DNA of 64,000 nt from Kangiella shandongensis (GTDB lineage Bacteria > Pseudomonadota > Gammaproteobacteria > Enterobacterales > Kangiellaceae), in assembly GCF_020005365.1 (NCBI RefSeq), contig NZ_JACNML010000008.1, forward strand, positions 84,760-148,759, written 5' to 3'. This document shows positions 24,065 to 33,451 of the stretch, piece by piece. Every line of letters starts with the position of its first letter. The stretch's first letter is position 1. Under the pieces are notes generated by a model. The model worked only from the letters and a program-made list of their open reading frames with translations. It was not told the origin of the DNA and did not search any database. A program made the position numbers and the translations under genes.

Positions 24065-25159
24065 ATGCAAAAACGTACATTACGCCGCTTAGCGGTTTTC
24101 GGCTGCTTTTTGGCCCTGTGTGTCATTTTATTAGGTGCCTGGACACGCCTGAGTGATGCCGGACTGGGTTGTCCTGACTGGCCGGGCTGCTATGGTCATT
24201 ATACTGTGCCGGTCGATGCCGAATACATCAATGCGGCGGAATTAGAGTTCAACCAGAAGTTTGAAGCAGAAAAAGCATGGCCAGAAATGATCCATCGTTA
24301 TTTTGCTTCAACCATCGGTTTAGTGATTATTGTATTATTCGTTGGTGCGCTACTGGGGCGTCGCAAAGATTCCAGCATACCGATTCTGTTACCGAGTATT
24401 TTGCTACCACTAGTGATATTTCAGGGATTATTAGGCATGTGGACGGTGACCTTGAAAGTGCATCCGTTTATTGTGATGGCCCACCTGCTCGGTGGCTTTT
24501 CAGTGCTGGCGCTGCTGTTCCTGTATGTGCTGCAACTGAGACCCAGGATTGTGTCGTTATCCGAAGTGGTGGCCAAGAAGTTTAAAAAACTGGCGTTAGC
24601 CGGTCTGGTGCTGGTTATTGTGCAAATCGCTCTCGGTGGCTGGACTGCATCCAACTATGCCGCCACGGCCTGTACCGAACTGCCTTTTTGTAATACGGGC
24701 TGGACCGATAATGCCGATTTTGCCGGTGGCTTTGACCTATGGCAGAAAGGCTTCGAGTTCGATGAGTTTAAACTGCATGAGCTGGAAAAAATGCAGGCGG
24801 ATCTGGCGCACGCCCGTGGCGAAACCTTTATTAATTACGAAGGTGGCGTGTTAGCGCATGATGCCAAAGTGGCGATACACGTGACTCATCGTATCGGTGC
24901 CTATGTTGTCTTGATTCTGATCGGGCTGCTTGCCATCTTATTAATGCGTGAGCGCGATAGTGTGCTGTTGCGTCATCTCGGGCGAGTGTTAACGGTGGTT
25001 TTATTGGCACAAATGTTACTGGGTATCAGTAACGTTGTCTTTGGCTTACCATTATATGTGGCTGTCGCTCATAATGGCGGCGGTGCGATTCTGTTGCTAA
25101 CCATGATAGCCGTGAACTTCGTGGTCAACTGGCAATTTAGGGGGAAGAATGTCAGCTGA
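24065..25159 (+). CDS. ctaA: Heme A synthase (COX15/CtaA)
   Basis: The 364-residue polytopic membrane protein oxidises the C8 methyl of heme O to the formyl group of heme A. The N-terminal GAWTRLSDAGLGCPDWPGCYG motif (from residue 24) and repeated helix-bundle halves are typical. Conserved His-containing segments include IHRYFASTIG and VTHRIGAYV, and ASNYAATACTELPFCN is the second-half counterpart. Its last codons overlap the ctaB start by 11 bases. Confidence 0.96.
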   Translation: MQKRTLRRLAVFGCFLALCVILLGAWTRLSDAGLGCPDWPGCYGHYTVPVDAEYINAAELEFNQKFEAEKAWPEMIHRYFASTIGLVIIVLFVGALLGRRKDSSIPILLPSILLPLVIFQGLLGMWTVTLKVHPFIVMAHLLGGFSVLALLFLYVLQLRPRIVSLSEVVAKKFKKLALAGLVLVIVQIALGGWTASNYAATACTELPFCNTGWTDNADFAGGFDLWQKGFEFDEFKLHELEKMQADLAHARGETFINYEGGVLAHDAKVAIHVTHRIGAYVVLILIGLLAILLMRERDSVLLRHLGRVLTVVLLAQMLLGISNVVFGLPLYVAVAHNGGGAILLLTMIAVNFVVNWQFRGKNVS

Positions 25160-26063
25160 AACTCAGTATAAAAATCCACGACCAATTACCTGGCGTGACT
25201 ATTACGAACTCACCAAGCCCAAAGTGGTTTATCTGCTGGTTTTTACTGCCGTGGTGGGTATGTTTTTAGCGAATGACGTAACGCAAAGTTGGTTCCCACC
25301 TCTAAGTGCGTTGATTTTTGGTACCATCGGGATTGCACTGGCTTCTGGCGCGGCGGCGGTGGTGAACCATGTGGTGGATGCCCGTATTGATACCATGATG
25401 GCGCGAACACAGCAGCGCCCAGTCGCTCAAGGGCGCGTCAGCTCGGGCAAAGCGATCATGTTTTCGGCTGTGCTGGCGTTGATTGCTATGGGGCTGTTGT
25501 GGTTTCTGGTAAACCCGTTAACGGCAGTATTAACGCTGGGTGGCCTGGTTGGTTACGCTTTTATTTACACCATGTTCCTCAAGCGTGCGACGCCACAGAA
25601 TATTGTGATTGGTGGTCTGTCAGGCGCTATTCCGCCATTGTTGGGTTGGACTTCTGTTACGGGCAGTGCCGATCCGCACGCCTGGCTGCTGGTACTGATT
25701 ATCTTTACCTGGACACCACCGCATTTCTGGGCCTTGTCGATCCACCGCATTGAAGATTACGCTAAAGCTGAAATTCCTATGCTGCCAGTAACTCACGGCG
25801 AGGATTTCACTAAAACATCGATCGTGTTGTATACGGTGCTGTTAATTCTATCGACGTTGCTACCGTACCTGACACATATGAGCGGTATTATTTACCTGAT
25901 TGGTGCGATAGCTCTTGGCCTGTGGTTCCTGTATTACACCATGGTGTTGAAGTATCGGGAGAAGGAAGGCATTGCCATGAAAACCTTTGGCGTTTCCATC
26001 GGTTATTTGACCTTATTGTTCGCGGTGTTGTTGATCGACCATTATGTGGATCCTTTTATCTAA
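25149..26063 (+). CDS. ctaB: Protoheme IX farnesyltransferase (heme O synthase)
   Basis: This 304-residue UbiA-superfamily prenyltransferase makes heme O from heme B and farnesyl diphosphate. The first Asp-rich motif NHVVDARIDTMMARTQQRP and the conserved APQN/IGGLSGAIPPLLGW and WTPPHFWALSI segments are present, with about nine helices. Coupled to ctaA by an 11-base overlap, it supplies the substrate for heme A synthesis. Confidence 0.96.
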   Translation: MSAETQYKNPRPITWRDYYELTKPKVVYLLVFTAVVGMFLANDVTQSWFPPLSALIFGTIGIALASGAAAVVNHVVDARIDTMMARTQQRPVAQGRVSSGKAIMFSAVLALIAMGLLWFLVNPLTAVLTLGGLVGYAFIYTMFLKRATPQNIVIGGLSGAIPPLLGWTSVTGSADPHAWLLVLIIFTWTPPHFWALSIHRIEDYAKAEIPMLPVTHGEDFTKTSIVLYTVLLILSTLLPYLTHMSGIIYLIGAIALGLWFLYYTMVLKYREKEGIAMKTFGVSIGYLTLLFAVLLIDHYVDPFI

Positions 26064-26100
26064 TTGAAGAATAACTGAATTGGTTTAAGCGAGAGTGTTT

Positions 26101-26769
26101 ATGACAAAACAAGTTGGCTCAGCACGATTAATTATTATTTTAGTTGCCCTGCTGTCGATAGTCGTCGGTGTGGTTGGCTATCAGGTGCTGTTTGCTGAAA
26201 AGAAAATGGAGCTGATCCGTAATTTCGATCAACCTCGCTCAGTGATTGCTTTCGAGGGCAAAGCTCATAACGGGGAAACTTTCTCTGAGAGTAACCTTCT
26301 GGGGCAGTGGAGCATCGTGTTTTTTGGTTTTACGACCTGCCCTGATATCTGTCCGACAGCGATGACCAATATCAATGCCATGATGAACAACATCGATCCT
26401 GAGTTTGCTAAGGATACGCAGGTGGTGATGATGTCGGTCGATCCGGAGCGGGACACCTTAGACAAATTAGCGACATATGTACCTGCTTTTAACCCGGACT
26501 TTATTGGCGTCAATGCCGGCTGGGATGAAACGCAGAAACTGTCTAAGTCGATTGGTGTGAGTTTTTATAAAGCACCTATTGATGGGCGCCCGGATGATTA
26601 TACGATCGATCACACGGCCCGCTGGTTTGTCATCGACCCGCTGGGGCGTCGCTATGCTTATATTTCCCCGAGCCAGATTCAACCGGGAAAAGATTTAATA
26701 AAGGTGGTTTCGAGCGACTACAACATTTTGCGCGAAAAGGCGGGTGAGCTGCACGCTACTGGACAATAA
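26101..26769 (+). CDS. Sco/SenC copper chaperone
   Basis: The 222-residue membrane-anchored protein has one N-terminal helix and a thioredoxin-like domain. It carries the copper site C-x3-C in TTCPDICPTAM and the ligand His in DHTARWFVIDPLGR. Sco proteins deliver copper to the CuA centre of cytochrome c oxidase. The ATG at 26101 is chosen over a GTG two codons upstream because GCGAGAG gives proper spacing. It is the last obvious oxidase-assembly gene, followed after three bases by a MATE gene. Confidence 0.93.
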   Translation: MTKQVGSARLIIILVALLSIVVGVVGYQVLFAEKKMELIRNFDQPRSVIAFEGKAHNGETFSESNLLGQWSIVFFGFTTCPDICPTAMTNINAMMNNIDPEFAKDTQVVMMSVDPERDTLDKLATYVPAFNPDFIGVNAGWDETQKLSKSIGVSFYKAPIDGRPDDYTIDHTARWFVIDPLGRRYAYISPSQIQPGKDLIKVVSSDYNILREKAGELHATGQ

Positions 26770-26772
26770 CTG

Positions 26773-28152
26773 GTGAGTATCTGGTCGTTCGCTGACGTCC
26801 GGGAGGATTTAAGCGACAAGCAGCAACACCGCAGTACCTGGCGTATTGCCGCGCCTATGCTGCTGTCGAATATGACGGTGCCTCTGGTGGGTTTAGTCGA
26901 TTCCGGCGTCATGGGGCACCTTCCTGAATCCTATCATCTGGCGGCCGTTGGTCTTGGTGCTGCATTATTTACCTTCATCGTCTGGACCATGGGCTTTTTG
27001 CGCATGATTACCACCGGACTGGTAGCTCAGGCTTACGGCGCCAGCAATAATCATGATATTCGCCAGTGGCTTTACCTGTCTTCTATTCTCGCTCTCGCGG
27101 TTGCCTTTCTAACGTTACTGCTTAACCCGTGGATTATTGATGTCATCCTGTGGTGGGTTGAAGGCTCGAGTGATGTTGAACAGAGTGTATTGCTGTACTG
27201 GAATACACGCATCTGGGGACTGCCTTTTACTTTGCTTAATGCGGTGATGATCGGCTGGTTTATCGGGATGCAGAATGCCCGCGTGCCGTTCGTCATGTTA
27301 TTAATCATTAATTTGTGCAACGTTGGGCTCGATCTATTATTCGTACAAGGCTTCGGTATGACCGTCGATGGGGTTGCCATTGCCAGTGTGATATCAGAAA
27401 TTCTGGGGTTCAGCTATGCCGCATTATGCCTCAAAAAACTGCTAAGCAAATACCCGATTAAAGATAAGTTTCAACTGGCGTGGGTTAAACTAAAACACTT
27501 ATTGAGCCTCAACGGTGACCTGTTATTGCGTACCCTGTCACTGGAGCTGGTCTTCTTCACCATTCACTCCAGGGGTGCGGAGCTAGGGGATGAAGTGATG
27601 GCAGTGAATGCGGTACTACTAAATTTCTTGCTGGTCATTTCCAATGGTCTGGATGGTTTTGCCAATGCCGTTGAAGCACAGGTGGGCCGAGCGGTGGGGC
27701 GGGATCGTTGGCGTGACTTTCGCTCCAGTATCAACGTGGGCGGTTTTTGGTCAATCATAACCAGTGTCCTGTTTTGTTTAGCCTTCTTATTGTTTGTCGA
27801 AACCTTCATTGGTTGGATCACCAATATTGAGTCGGTCCGACAACAGGCCGAACCTTATCATATTTATATTATATTGATTCCCTTAGTGGCGATCTGGGGC
27901 TTTTGGCTGGATGGTGTGTTTGTCGGGGCCTCCGCTATCACGACCATGCGCAACTCGATGATGTTAGCGGTTGTTATTGGCTTTATTCCGATGTACTTTC
28001 TAACCAAAGGTTTTGGCAACCATGGTTTATGGTGGGCATTTTTTGCCTTCCTCATGATGCGCGCCTTAACCTCTTTCTGGTTTCTATATAAAGGCATTAT
28101 TGCTGGGCGCTATATTTCGTTAGAGCGAATTAAAGGCAATAACATAGGATAA
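26773..28152 (+). CDS. MATE family efflux transporter (DinF-like)
   Basis: The 459-residue protein has twelve predicted helices and DinF/NorM-like sequence from residue 23 (WRIAAPMLLSNMTVPLVGLVDSGVMGHL). Such proteins export organic cations or drugs using Na+ or H+ gradients. It starts with GTG three bases after the sco stop and ends three bases before a GT9 pseudogene, so it appears to be read through from the oxidase-assembly promoter. The substrate is unknown. Confidence 0.92.
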   Translation: MSIWSFADVREDLSDKQQHRSTWRIAAPMLLSNMTVPLVGLVDSGVMGHLPESYHLAAVGLGAALFTFIVWTMGFLRMITTGLVAQAYGASNNHDIRQWLYLSSILALAVAFLTLLLNPWIIDVILWWVEGSSDVEQSVLLYWNTRIWGLPFTLLNAVMIGWFIGMQNARVPFVMLLIINLCNVGLDLLFVQGFGMTVDGVAIASVISEILGFSYAALCLKKLLSKYPIKDKFQLAWVKLKHLLSLNGDLLLRTLSLELVFFTIHSRGAELGDEVMAVNAVLLNFLLVISNGLDGFANAVEAQVGRAVGRDRWRDFRSSINVGGFWSIITSVLFCLAFLLFVETFIGWITNIESVRQQAEPYHIYIILIPLVAIWGFWLDGVFVGASAITTMRNSMMLAVVIGFIPMYFLTKGFGNHGLWWAFFAFLMMRALTSFWFLYKGIIAGRYISLERIKGNNIG

Positions 28153-28155
28153 GCG

Positions 28156-29190
28156 GTGAAAATATTAGTAGTGCGACTCTCGGCTATCGGTGATTGTACA
28201 TTAGTACTTCCAGTCGTTCGTGCCATACTGGAACAGTTGCCTGAGGCTGAAGTAACCTAGTTAATAGGGCGCGCCGCTTATGAATTGCTAAAGGATAGCG
28301 GGCATCCTCGTTTAACTTTTGTTGTTACCGACAAGCCAACATCGCTCAGTGACTATCGAAATTTGAAGAAGCGCCTTGAAAGTCGTTATGACGTACTATT
28401 GGCAATGCAGGCCAGCACACGGGCCAACTTAATCTATCCAATGGTGAAGGCCAAACGTAAGATTGGATTTGATAAAACTCGGGCTAGAGAGTTACAGTGG
28501 CTTTTCACCAATGAGCGGATTGAGTTTCAGCATGAGCATTTGCATGACATCTTCTGTCGGTTTGCACATAAACTTGGTGTGAGAACCGAAGCGTTGGACT
28601 GGCAGCTGGTCCTTACCGAGAATAGTGAAGATTTTGATTTGCCTGATGATTACTGGGTGTTGAATCCGGCAGCGAGTAAACTGGAGCGTAGCTGGTTTGC
28701 AGAGCATTATGCTGAAGTTATTGAGCACTGTTATCAGCGCTACCGACTACCTGTCGTATTGACCGGTGGAACGGCTGAGTTTGAACGGCAGCTGGCAGCA
28801 GAGGTGACAGCTCTGGTATCAAGTCCAGTTATGAATTTAGTCGGGGAAACCAGCTTACAGCAATTAGCCTCGGTGTTGGCAAATGCTAAATTTTGTTTGA
28901 CCCCTGATACTGGTCCCGCCCATATCGCAAACGCCATGAGTACCCCCGTGATTGGACTGTATGCTGTTGCCTCCAGTACCTTGTCGGGGCCCTATTTTTA
29001 TTCTGACCTGACTATTGACCGTTTTCCTCAAGCAGTGCGGGATTTACTCGGTAAAGATCCAGTTAAAGTACCATGGCGCACACGAGTTCATGATCGGCAA
29101 GCCATGGCATTGGTTGAGGTGGATGACGTTATCAGGGTGATTGCGACTCTGATGGAGCCGCATCCTGATCCTCGGAACGCAACTGATTAA
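28156..29190 (+). pseudogene. Glycosyltransferase family 9 gene with one in-frame amber codon
   Basis: Starting with GTG at 28156, three bases after the MATE stop, the frame reads KILVVRLSAIGDCTLVLPVVRAI, the GT9 start. At codon 35 there is TAG (28258-28260), immediately followed in the same frame by LIGRAAYELL and then a complete GT9 body with NPAASKLERSW and TPDTGPAHIAN. In the other GT9 protein of this window the corresponding position is Trp (ITWVIG), so TGG to TAG is a one-base change. Nothing else is damaged, which suggests recent inactivation, a sequencing error, or suppression. Its 3' end overlaps the converging acyltransferase gene by 59 bases. Confidence 0.85.
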
Positions 29191-30682
29191 GTCGGTTCAG
29201 GCGGTACTGTTCATGGAACAGCTTACGGCTGGTATCGTCGGCATTAAGGAAGCCGATGGAGTCAATGAACATGGCGATATCTTTTTTACGTAGACTTTCT
29301 TTTAGCCCAGAGTCATAAAATTTACACTGCCTTGGGTTGAGCAAAATGGGACTACCGTTTGGCAGTAATTCAATATTGGTTTCGCGAATAGCGCACAAAC
29401 GAACGCCTTCATTATGAAGGTGAGCTAACCAGCTGCCGAGAATAATGGCTGTCGGTTGACGCCGACTATGCGGGATATGGTGTAAAGCAACCCCCGGGGT
29501 TTCTTGATAACGAAGCATATAGGCGTGACGTTCGGCACAGTAGGTAAACTCCTGTGGGGTGATGGTGTAAAAGCCGCGGAAGGTTAACTGAGCGCAGTTT
29601 TTGAGCATCGATTCGAGCTCTTTGCGAGTGATATCGACGCCCAGACTGGTTTGCCGATGAAAGACATTCAACAGCTGCCCATCAATGGTTCGGACTAACT
29701 TCGGCATGCCGGCAGACTGCGACAGAATATCGCCCGAGTATAGCGCACCGTCGTGTAACTTTGAGTCGATTGACTTGAGTTTGGGTGGCTTCTGGAAGTA
29801 AATACTGCGCTGACCCTGTGGCAGCGTTTTAAAACGGCGGTGAACCCAATAATATTGCTCAGGGGCCTGCATGATACAGGCTTCCAGGATTTTATTGATC
29901 ATGGTGCAGTCAATCTGATCATCTCCTGTGAACTCAATTTCAGGCAATACTTCGATAGTCATAATGCCCTTGTCATCCTTGTAATAGCAAACGGGCAATA
30001 CCTTGGCCTTACCCAGCTTGGTGATCCGTGGCGGTGAGTTTAACGTACAGGCCGGGTTACCAAAGAAAGGTGCGAATACGGTGCTGTGACGGCCCATATC
30101 CTGATCGGGCATCAGCCATAAACCTTCACCACTTTTAAGCCATTTGCCAATAGAGCGGATATCATTACGGCCCATGGTCTTGCTGCGATTATTTCGGCCT
30201 TGCTGGATATGCTTATCCAGAACCGGGTTCTTATTTGGACGGTAAAACGCAGCAAAATCCAGATAATTCGCCATTACGGCTCCGGCCAACTCTAAGCTGG
30301 TGGTGTGGTAACCGAGAAAGAGAATACCCTGATTAGAGTCTTTAGCCTTTTGATAGTGCTCCAGGCCTTTGATGCGGTGATATTTTTTCAGTTTATGGAA
30401 TGGCTTATACCAGGCCAGTGCCAGTTCGGCAAAGCCTTCGCCTAACGAAAGAAAGTGACGCTTAGCCAATGCCTGTCGTTGATCAAAGGATTGGTTAGGA
30501 AAGCAATAGCGTAAATTGGCTTCGACAATAAGGCGACGACTTTTTATGCGGTATAACAGCCGACCGAGCAGTCGTCCACTGGCAACGACCACAGGATAAG
30601 GAAGTTTGGCAAATAACTTTAATAATCCAAAGGCAAAACCAAGACTAATTCGGGATGTTAGAGACGCTTTAGCTTTTGACAA
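29132..30682 (-). CDS. LpxL/HtrB-type acyltransferase fused to a kinase-like C-terminal domain
   Basis: Residues 1 to about 305 are a lipid A late acyltransferase-type domain: an N-terminal hydrophobic segment, the catalytic H-x4-E in GYHTTSLELAG, and MPDQDMGRH downstream. The remaining 210 residues resemble lipopolysaccharide-kinase/WaaP-like proteins (GSWLAHLHNEGVRL followed by RETNIELLPNGSPILLNPRQ). The usual catalytic H-x-D/N and D-x-D residues look replaced, so this domain may be inactive as a kinase. Ordinary LpxL is about 305 residues. The frame opens with TTG at 30682 and no nearby ATG exists, so the start is uncertain. Confidence 0.78.
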   Translation of the reverse strand: MSKAKASLTSRISLGFAFGLLKLFAKLPYPVVVASGRLLGRLLYRIKSRRLIVEANLRYCFPNQSFDQRQALAKRHFLSLGEGFAELALAWYKPFHKLKKYHRIKGLEHYQKAKDSNQGILFLGYHTTSLELAGAVMANYLDFAAFYRPNKNPVLDKHIQQGRNNRSKTMGRNDIRSIGKWLKSGEGLWLMPDQDMGRHSTVFAPFFGNPACTLNSPPRITKLGKAKVLPVCYYKDDKGIMTIEVLPEIEFTGDDQIDCTMINKILEACIMQAPEQYYWVHRRFKTLPQGQRSIYFQKPPKLKSIDSKLHDGALYSGDILSQSAGMPKLVRTIDGQLLNVFHRQTSLGVDITRKELESMLKNCAQLTFRGFYTITPQEFTYCAERHAYMLRYQETPGVALHHIPHSRRQPTAIILGSWLAHLHNEGVRLCAIRETNIELLPNGSPILLNPRQCKFYDSGLKESLRKKDIAMFIDSIGFLNADDTSRKLFHEQYRLNRLNQLRSEDQDAAPSESQSP

Positions 30683-30784
30683 AATAAGAAAAAATTAGTG
30701 TTTTCGTCATTTTACCGTGTAACAGACCAATTACAATCATTGCTAACTTTGACATAATGCGGCTAGACCAACGAGAGGCATATT

Positions 30785-31171
30785 ATGAAGAGAAACTTTT
30801 TATTGCATGGCGCCATGTTTATGGCATTAGCCGTTGCCCTGGGAGCTGTCGGTTCACACGCGTTATCAGCCAAGTTGACTGATGATGCAATGCACTTATT
30901 TAACCTCGGGGTCAATTACCAGGTTTATCATGCTATTGGTCTGCTGGCGATAGGGATGGTGTTTGCGCAGTTCCCCAATAAAAAAACGGTTGTTGCTGGC
31001 TGGATGATGTTCGCCGGCATTATTGGGTTCAGTGGCGGCCTCTATTTTTATGCCATAACGCAACAGGAATGGGTACGAAGTATCATTCCAGTCGGTGGGG
31101 TCTTGCTAATTGGTAGCTGGCTCGCTTTAATACTGGCAATTTTTACAAGGCAAGTTACGAGTCATGACTAG
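30785..31171 (+). CDS. DUF423 family membrane protein
   Basis: The 128-residue protein has four hydrophobic helices and the DUF423 (YgdD-like) start AVALGAVGSHALSAKLTDDAM followed by YQVYHAIGLLAIG. The family is a widespread inner-membrane protein of unknown function. It overlaps the next gene by eight bases. Confidence 0.9.
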   Translation: MKRNFLLHGAMFMALAVALGAVGSHALSAKLTDDAMHLFNLGVNYQVYHAIGLLAIGMVFAQFPNKKTVVAGWMMFAGIIGFSGGLYFYAITQQEWVRSIIPVGGVLLIGSWLALILAIFTRQVTSHD

Positions 31172-31679
31172 TTTGGATATTGTTTTAGAAAAGAAGGATA
31201 TTTCCGCAGCCGATTGGACCGATGAGTTTTGGGACTGGACCTGTGCGGTGTATGCTGATGGTGAGGTGCAGACCTTGTGTTTAGCAATGCAAAATCGCTT
31301 CAACTGTAATGTGAATTTTTTATTGCTGGCGATCTGGTTAGGTGAGCGACATTACCTTATTCCAAAAACTGGCTGGAGTGTGCTGATTAAGCGCACCGAA
31401 AAGCTACGGGCGGGGGTGAGAAGACTGCGCGAGCGGCGACGTAAAGTTAAGCTGAGTGACCGCGAAAAATACGAAGAGTTGCTTAACCTCGAACTGAAGG
31501 GAGAAAACTTGGTCCAGGCTAAAGCGATGGAAACGCTGCTCGGTTTTAATAACTCCATATTGGAAAAAGAAACGGTTGAACCCAATCTGCTTTCTTATGT
31601 CAGAGCGACCGATGGTGGTTATGAAGCCGAGAGTGTCGCTCAGGAATTGGGTGCTTTGGTTCAAAAGTTGAGCGATTAG
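31164..31679 (+). CDS. TIGR02444 (DUF2390) family protein
   Basis: The 171-residue soluble protein carries the family signature of an N-terminal FWDWTCAVYAD segment and FNCNVNFLLLAIWLGE, then a helical Arg/Lys-rich middle part. No function is known. It is translationally coupled to the DUF423 gene (eight-base overlap). Confidence 0.85.
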   Translation: MTSLDIVLEKKDISAADWTDEFWDWTCAVYADGEVQTLCLAMQNRFNCNVNFLLLAIWLGERHYLIPKTGWSVLIKRTEKLRAGVRRLRERRRKVKLSDREKYEELLNLELKGENLVQAKAMETLLGFNNSILEKETVEPNLLSYVRATDGGYEAESVAQELGALVQKLSD

Positions 31680-31752
31680 GCTCGCATTTTGGATATTTCT
31701 ATGCAAAATGGTAAGTTTCGAAACGATAAATTAACTATTTGGGGAAACCTCA

Positions 31753-32664
31753 ATGACACATATTTCAATTAAAAAAACAGCAGTTGCACTGGCGTTAGCA
31801 GGCGCTTTAGTGGCTTGTGACTCTGGCAATGAACAGAAAAAAGAGACTAAGGCTGCGGAAGAAAAAGTAGTCGAGCAAAAAGTTGAAACAAAAGCTGATG
31901 CTAAAGAGTCTACTAAATCTGAAGACATGTATGAAAAGGCCGCTTATTCAATGGGGGTAAACTTCTCTACGCAGATGTCTAAAAACTTCGATTCATTGAA
32001 AGAATACGGCGTTGAAATTGACAAAGAGTTGGTTGTTCAAGGTATGCGCGATGGCTTTGCAGGCGAAGCGAAGTATAGCGAAGAAGAAGTGATGGCCAAT
32101 ATCAATGAGTTCCAGTCGGCCTTGAATGAAAAAATGAAACAGCGTCAGGCCGAGTTGGCTGCTGAAGCGAAAAAGCAAGCCGAAGAAAATCTGAAAAAAG
32201 GTCAGGCGTTTGAAGCGGAGTATGCTGAAAAAGAAGGCGTGACCAAGACGGAATCAGGTTTAATGTACCGCGCCATTACCGAAGCTGAAGGCGATGAGTC
32301 ACCAACAGCTGAAGATGCTGTACGAGTGCATTATCGGGGTACTTTTATTGATGGCGAAGAATTCGATAGTTCTTATAAGCGTGACCAGCCAATTGACTTT
32401 AACCTGAACGGCGTAATTCCTGGTTGGACCGAGGGTCTGCAGTACATGACTGTGGGCGATAAGTATGAGTTCGTCATTCCTGCGCCTCTGGCCTATGGTG
32501 AAAATGACCGTGGTAACATCCCGGGCAATTCAACGCTGGTTTTTGAAGTCGAGTTACTGGATATTAATCCTTCCGAGCCTTATGAAGCACCAGAAGCGGA
32601 AGGTGAAGCTTCTGAAGAAAAAGTTGAAGAAGAGGCGAAAGAAGAAACTGACGGAGAACAATAG
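31753..32664 (+). CDS. FKBP-type peptidyl-prolyl isomerase lipoprotein (FkpA/Mip-like)
   Basis: The 303-residue product has a lipoprotein signal (lipobox LVAC, Cys22), a Glu/Lys-rich linker, an N-terminal helical dimerisation domain (YSMGVNFSTQMSKNFDSL) and a C-terminal FKBP domain (VRVHYRGTFIDGEEFDSSY to GNSTLVFEVELLDI). It is a periplasmic folding helper. The last 30 residues form an extra acidic tail (EAEGEASEEKVEEEAKEE). The residue after the lipidated Cys is Asp, which in enterobacteria would favour inner-membrane retention. Confidence 0.94.
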   Translation: MTHISIKKTAVALALAGALVACDSGNEQKKETKAAEEKVVEQKVETKADAKESTKSEDMYEKAAYSMGVNFSTQMSKNFDSLKEYGVEIDKELVVQGMRDGFAGEAKYSEEEVMANINEFQSALNEKMKQRQAELAAEAKKQAEENLKKGQAFEAEYAEKEGVTKTESGLMYRAITEAEGDESPTAEDAVRVHYRGTFIDGEEFDSSYKRDQPIDFNLNGVIPGWTEGLQYMTVGDKYEFVIPAPLAYGENDRGNIPGNSTLVFEVELLDINPSEPYEAPEAEGEASEEKVEEEAKEETDGEQ

Positions 32665-32667
32665 TTC

Positions 32668-32994
32668 ATGTCAGAAAAGGAACTCAAAACATTTTCTGAG
32701 TTCTGGCCTTATTATCTGGGCGAGCACCGCTTGCCCAGAAATCGCTTCTTACATTATATGGGCACCAGTTTCTCAACGCTGATCTTTCTCTGGATGCTCC
32801 TTTCGCAAAACTGGTGGTTATTTCTTGTAGCGCTAGTTGCAGGCTATGGCCCTGCCTGGGTCGGTCATTTCTTTCTGGAAAAGAACCGTCCGGCGACTTT
32901 TACCTACCCGCTATGGTCGTTAGCAGCAGACTATAAAATGTTTTATTACGCCATCACCGGGCGTTTAAAGCGCGAATTGGCTAAATATTTTTAA
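32668..32994 (+). CDS. DUF962 (Mpo1-like) family membrane protein
   Basis: The 108-residue protein starts FSEFWPYYLGEHRLPRNRFLHYMGT, the DUF962 signature with conserved His residues. It has two hydrophobic segments and a second His-containing motif (WVGHFFLEKNRPATFTYP). Yeast Mpo1 of this family is an Fe2+-dependent dioxygenase of fatty acid alpha-oxidation; whether the bacterial members share this is not established. It follows the isomerase gene by three bases. Confidence 0.9.
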   Translation: MSEKELKTFSEFWPYYLGEHRLPRNRFLHYMGTSFSTLIFLWMLLSQNWWLFLVALVAGYGPAWVGHFFLEKNRPATFTYPLWSLAADYKMFYYAITGRLKRELAKYF

Positions 32995-33075
32995 ACGCTC
33001 CTCGTCATGTGGAGTCATTACTTCATCATCGGCTCAATCCTGAAACAGCTTCCGATGGGCATATTAAACAGGCAT

Positions 33076-33106
33076 AAAAAAACCGCTCAGGTCGTATCTA
33101 AGCGGC
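33076..33106 (-). terminator. Rho-independent terminator after dsbB / monooxygenase operon
   Basis: On the minus strand CCGCT and AGCGG arms with further pairing are followed by TTTTTTT. It lies 22 bases after the stop of the 33128-33427 gene. Confidence 0.75.
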
Positions 33107-33127
33107 TTGTGTGGCGCGGACGCACTT

Positions 33128-33427
33128 TCAATCTTTCTTGATATTAGATGCTTCTAACACCATGATTTTTTCATCGCTTTGTAGCAGAGGACGCATTTCA
33201 TCAAGCAGGTCTTGACGTTCTTCCGATTCAGCCCAAACCTCCCACGTATCGAATGAGTCCCAGCAGGACATGACAATCACCTGATTGGGACATTCTCTAA
33301 CATGGAATATCTCTCCCGAAAGGAAACCGGGCATGTTACTGGCTTTATTTTTTGCTTGGCGAATCAGTGCATGATAATCGTCGAGCTTACCATCGAGGAT
33401 ATTGCGCTCAATAATAATACGAACCAT
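33128..33427 (-). CDS. Antibiotic biosynthesis monooxygenase (ABM) domain protein
   Basis: This 99-residue protein has the dimeric ferredoxin-like ABM fold pattern (MVRIIIERNILDGKLDDYHALIRQAKNKASNMPGFLSGEI, then VIVMSCWDSFDTWEVWAES). Members include small quinol or heme-degrading monooxygenases, but many have no known role. It follows dsbB on the same strand with 24 bases between and probably shares its promoter. Confidence 0.85.
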   Translation of the reverse strand: MVRIIIERNILDGKLDDYHALIRQAKNKASNMPGFLSGEIFHVRECPNQVIVMSCWDSFDTWEVWAESEERQDLLDEMRPLLQSDEKIMVLEASNIKKD

Positions 33428-33451
33428 TAGGACACCTAACTGTTGGGTTGA

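Noticed and set aside
33007..33141. 44-codon plus-strand frame after the DUF962 gene
   Set aside because: It runs through the terminator hairpin of the opposite strand, shows no membrane or signal features, and has no ribosome site.
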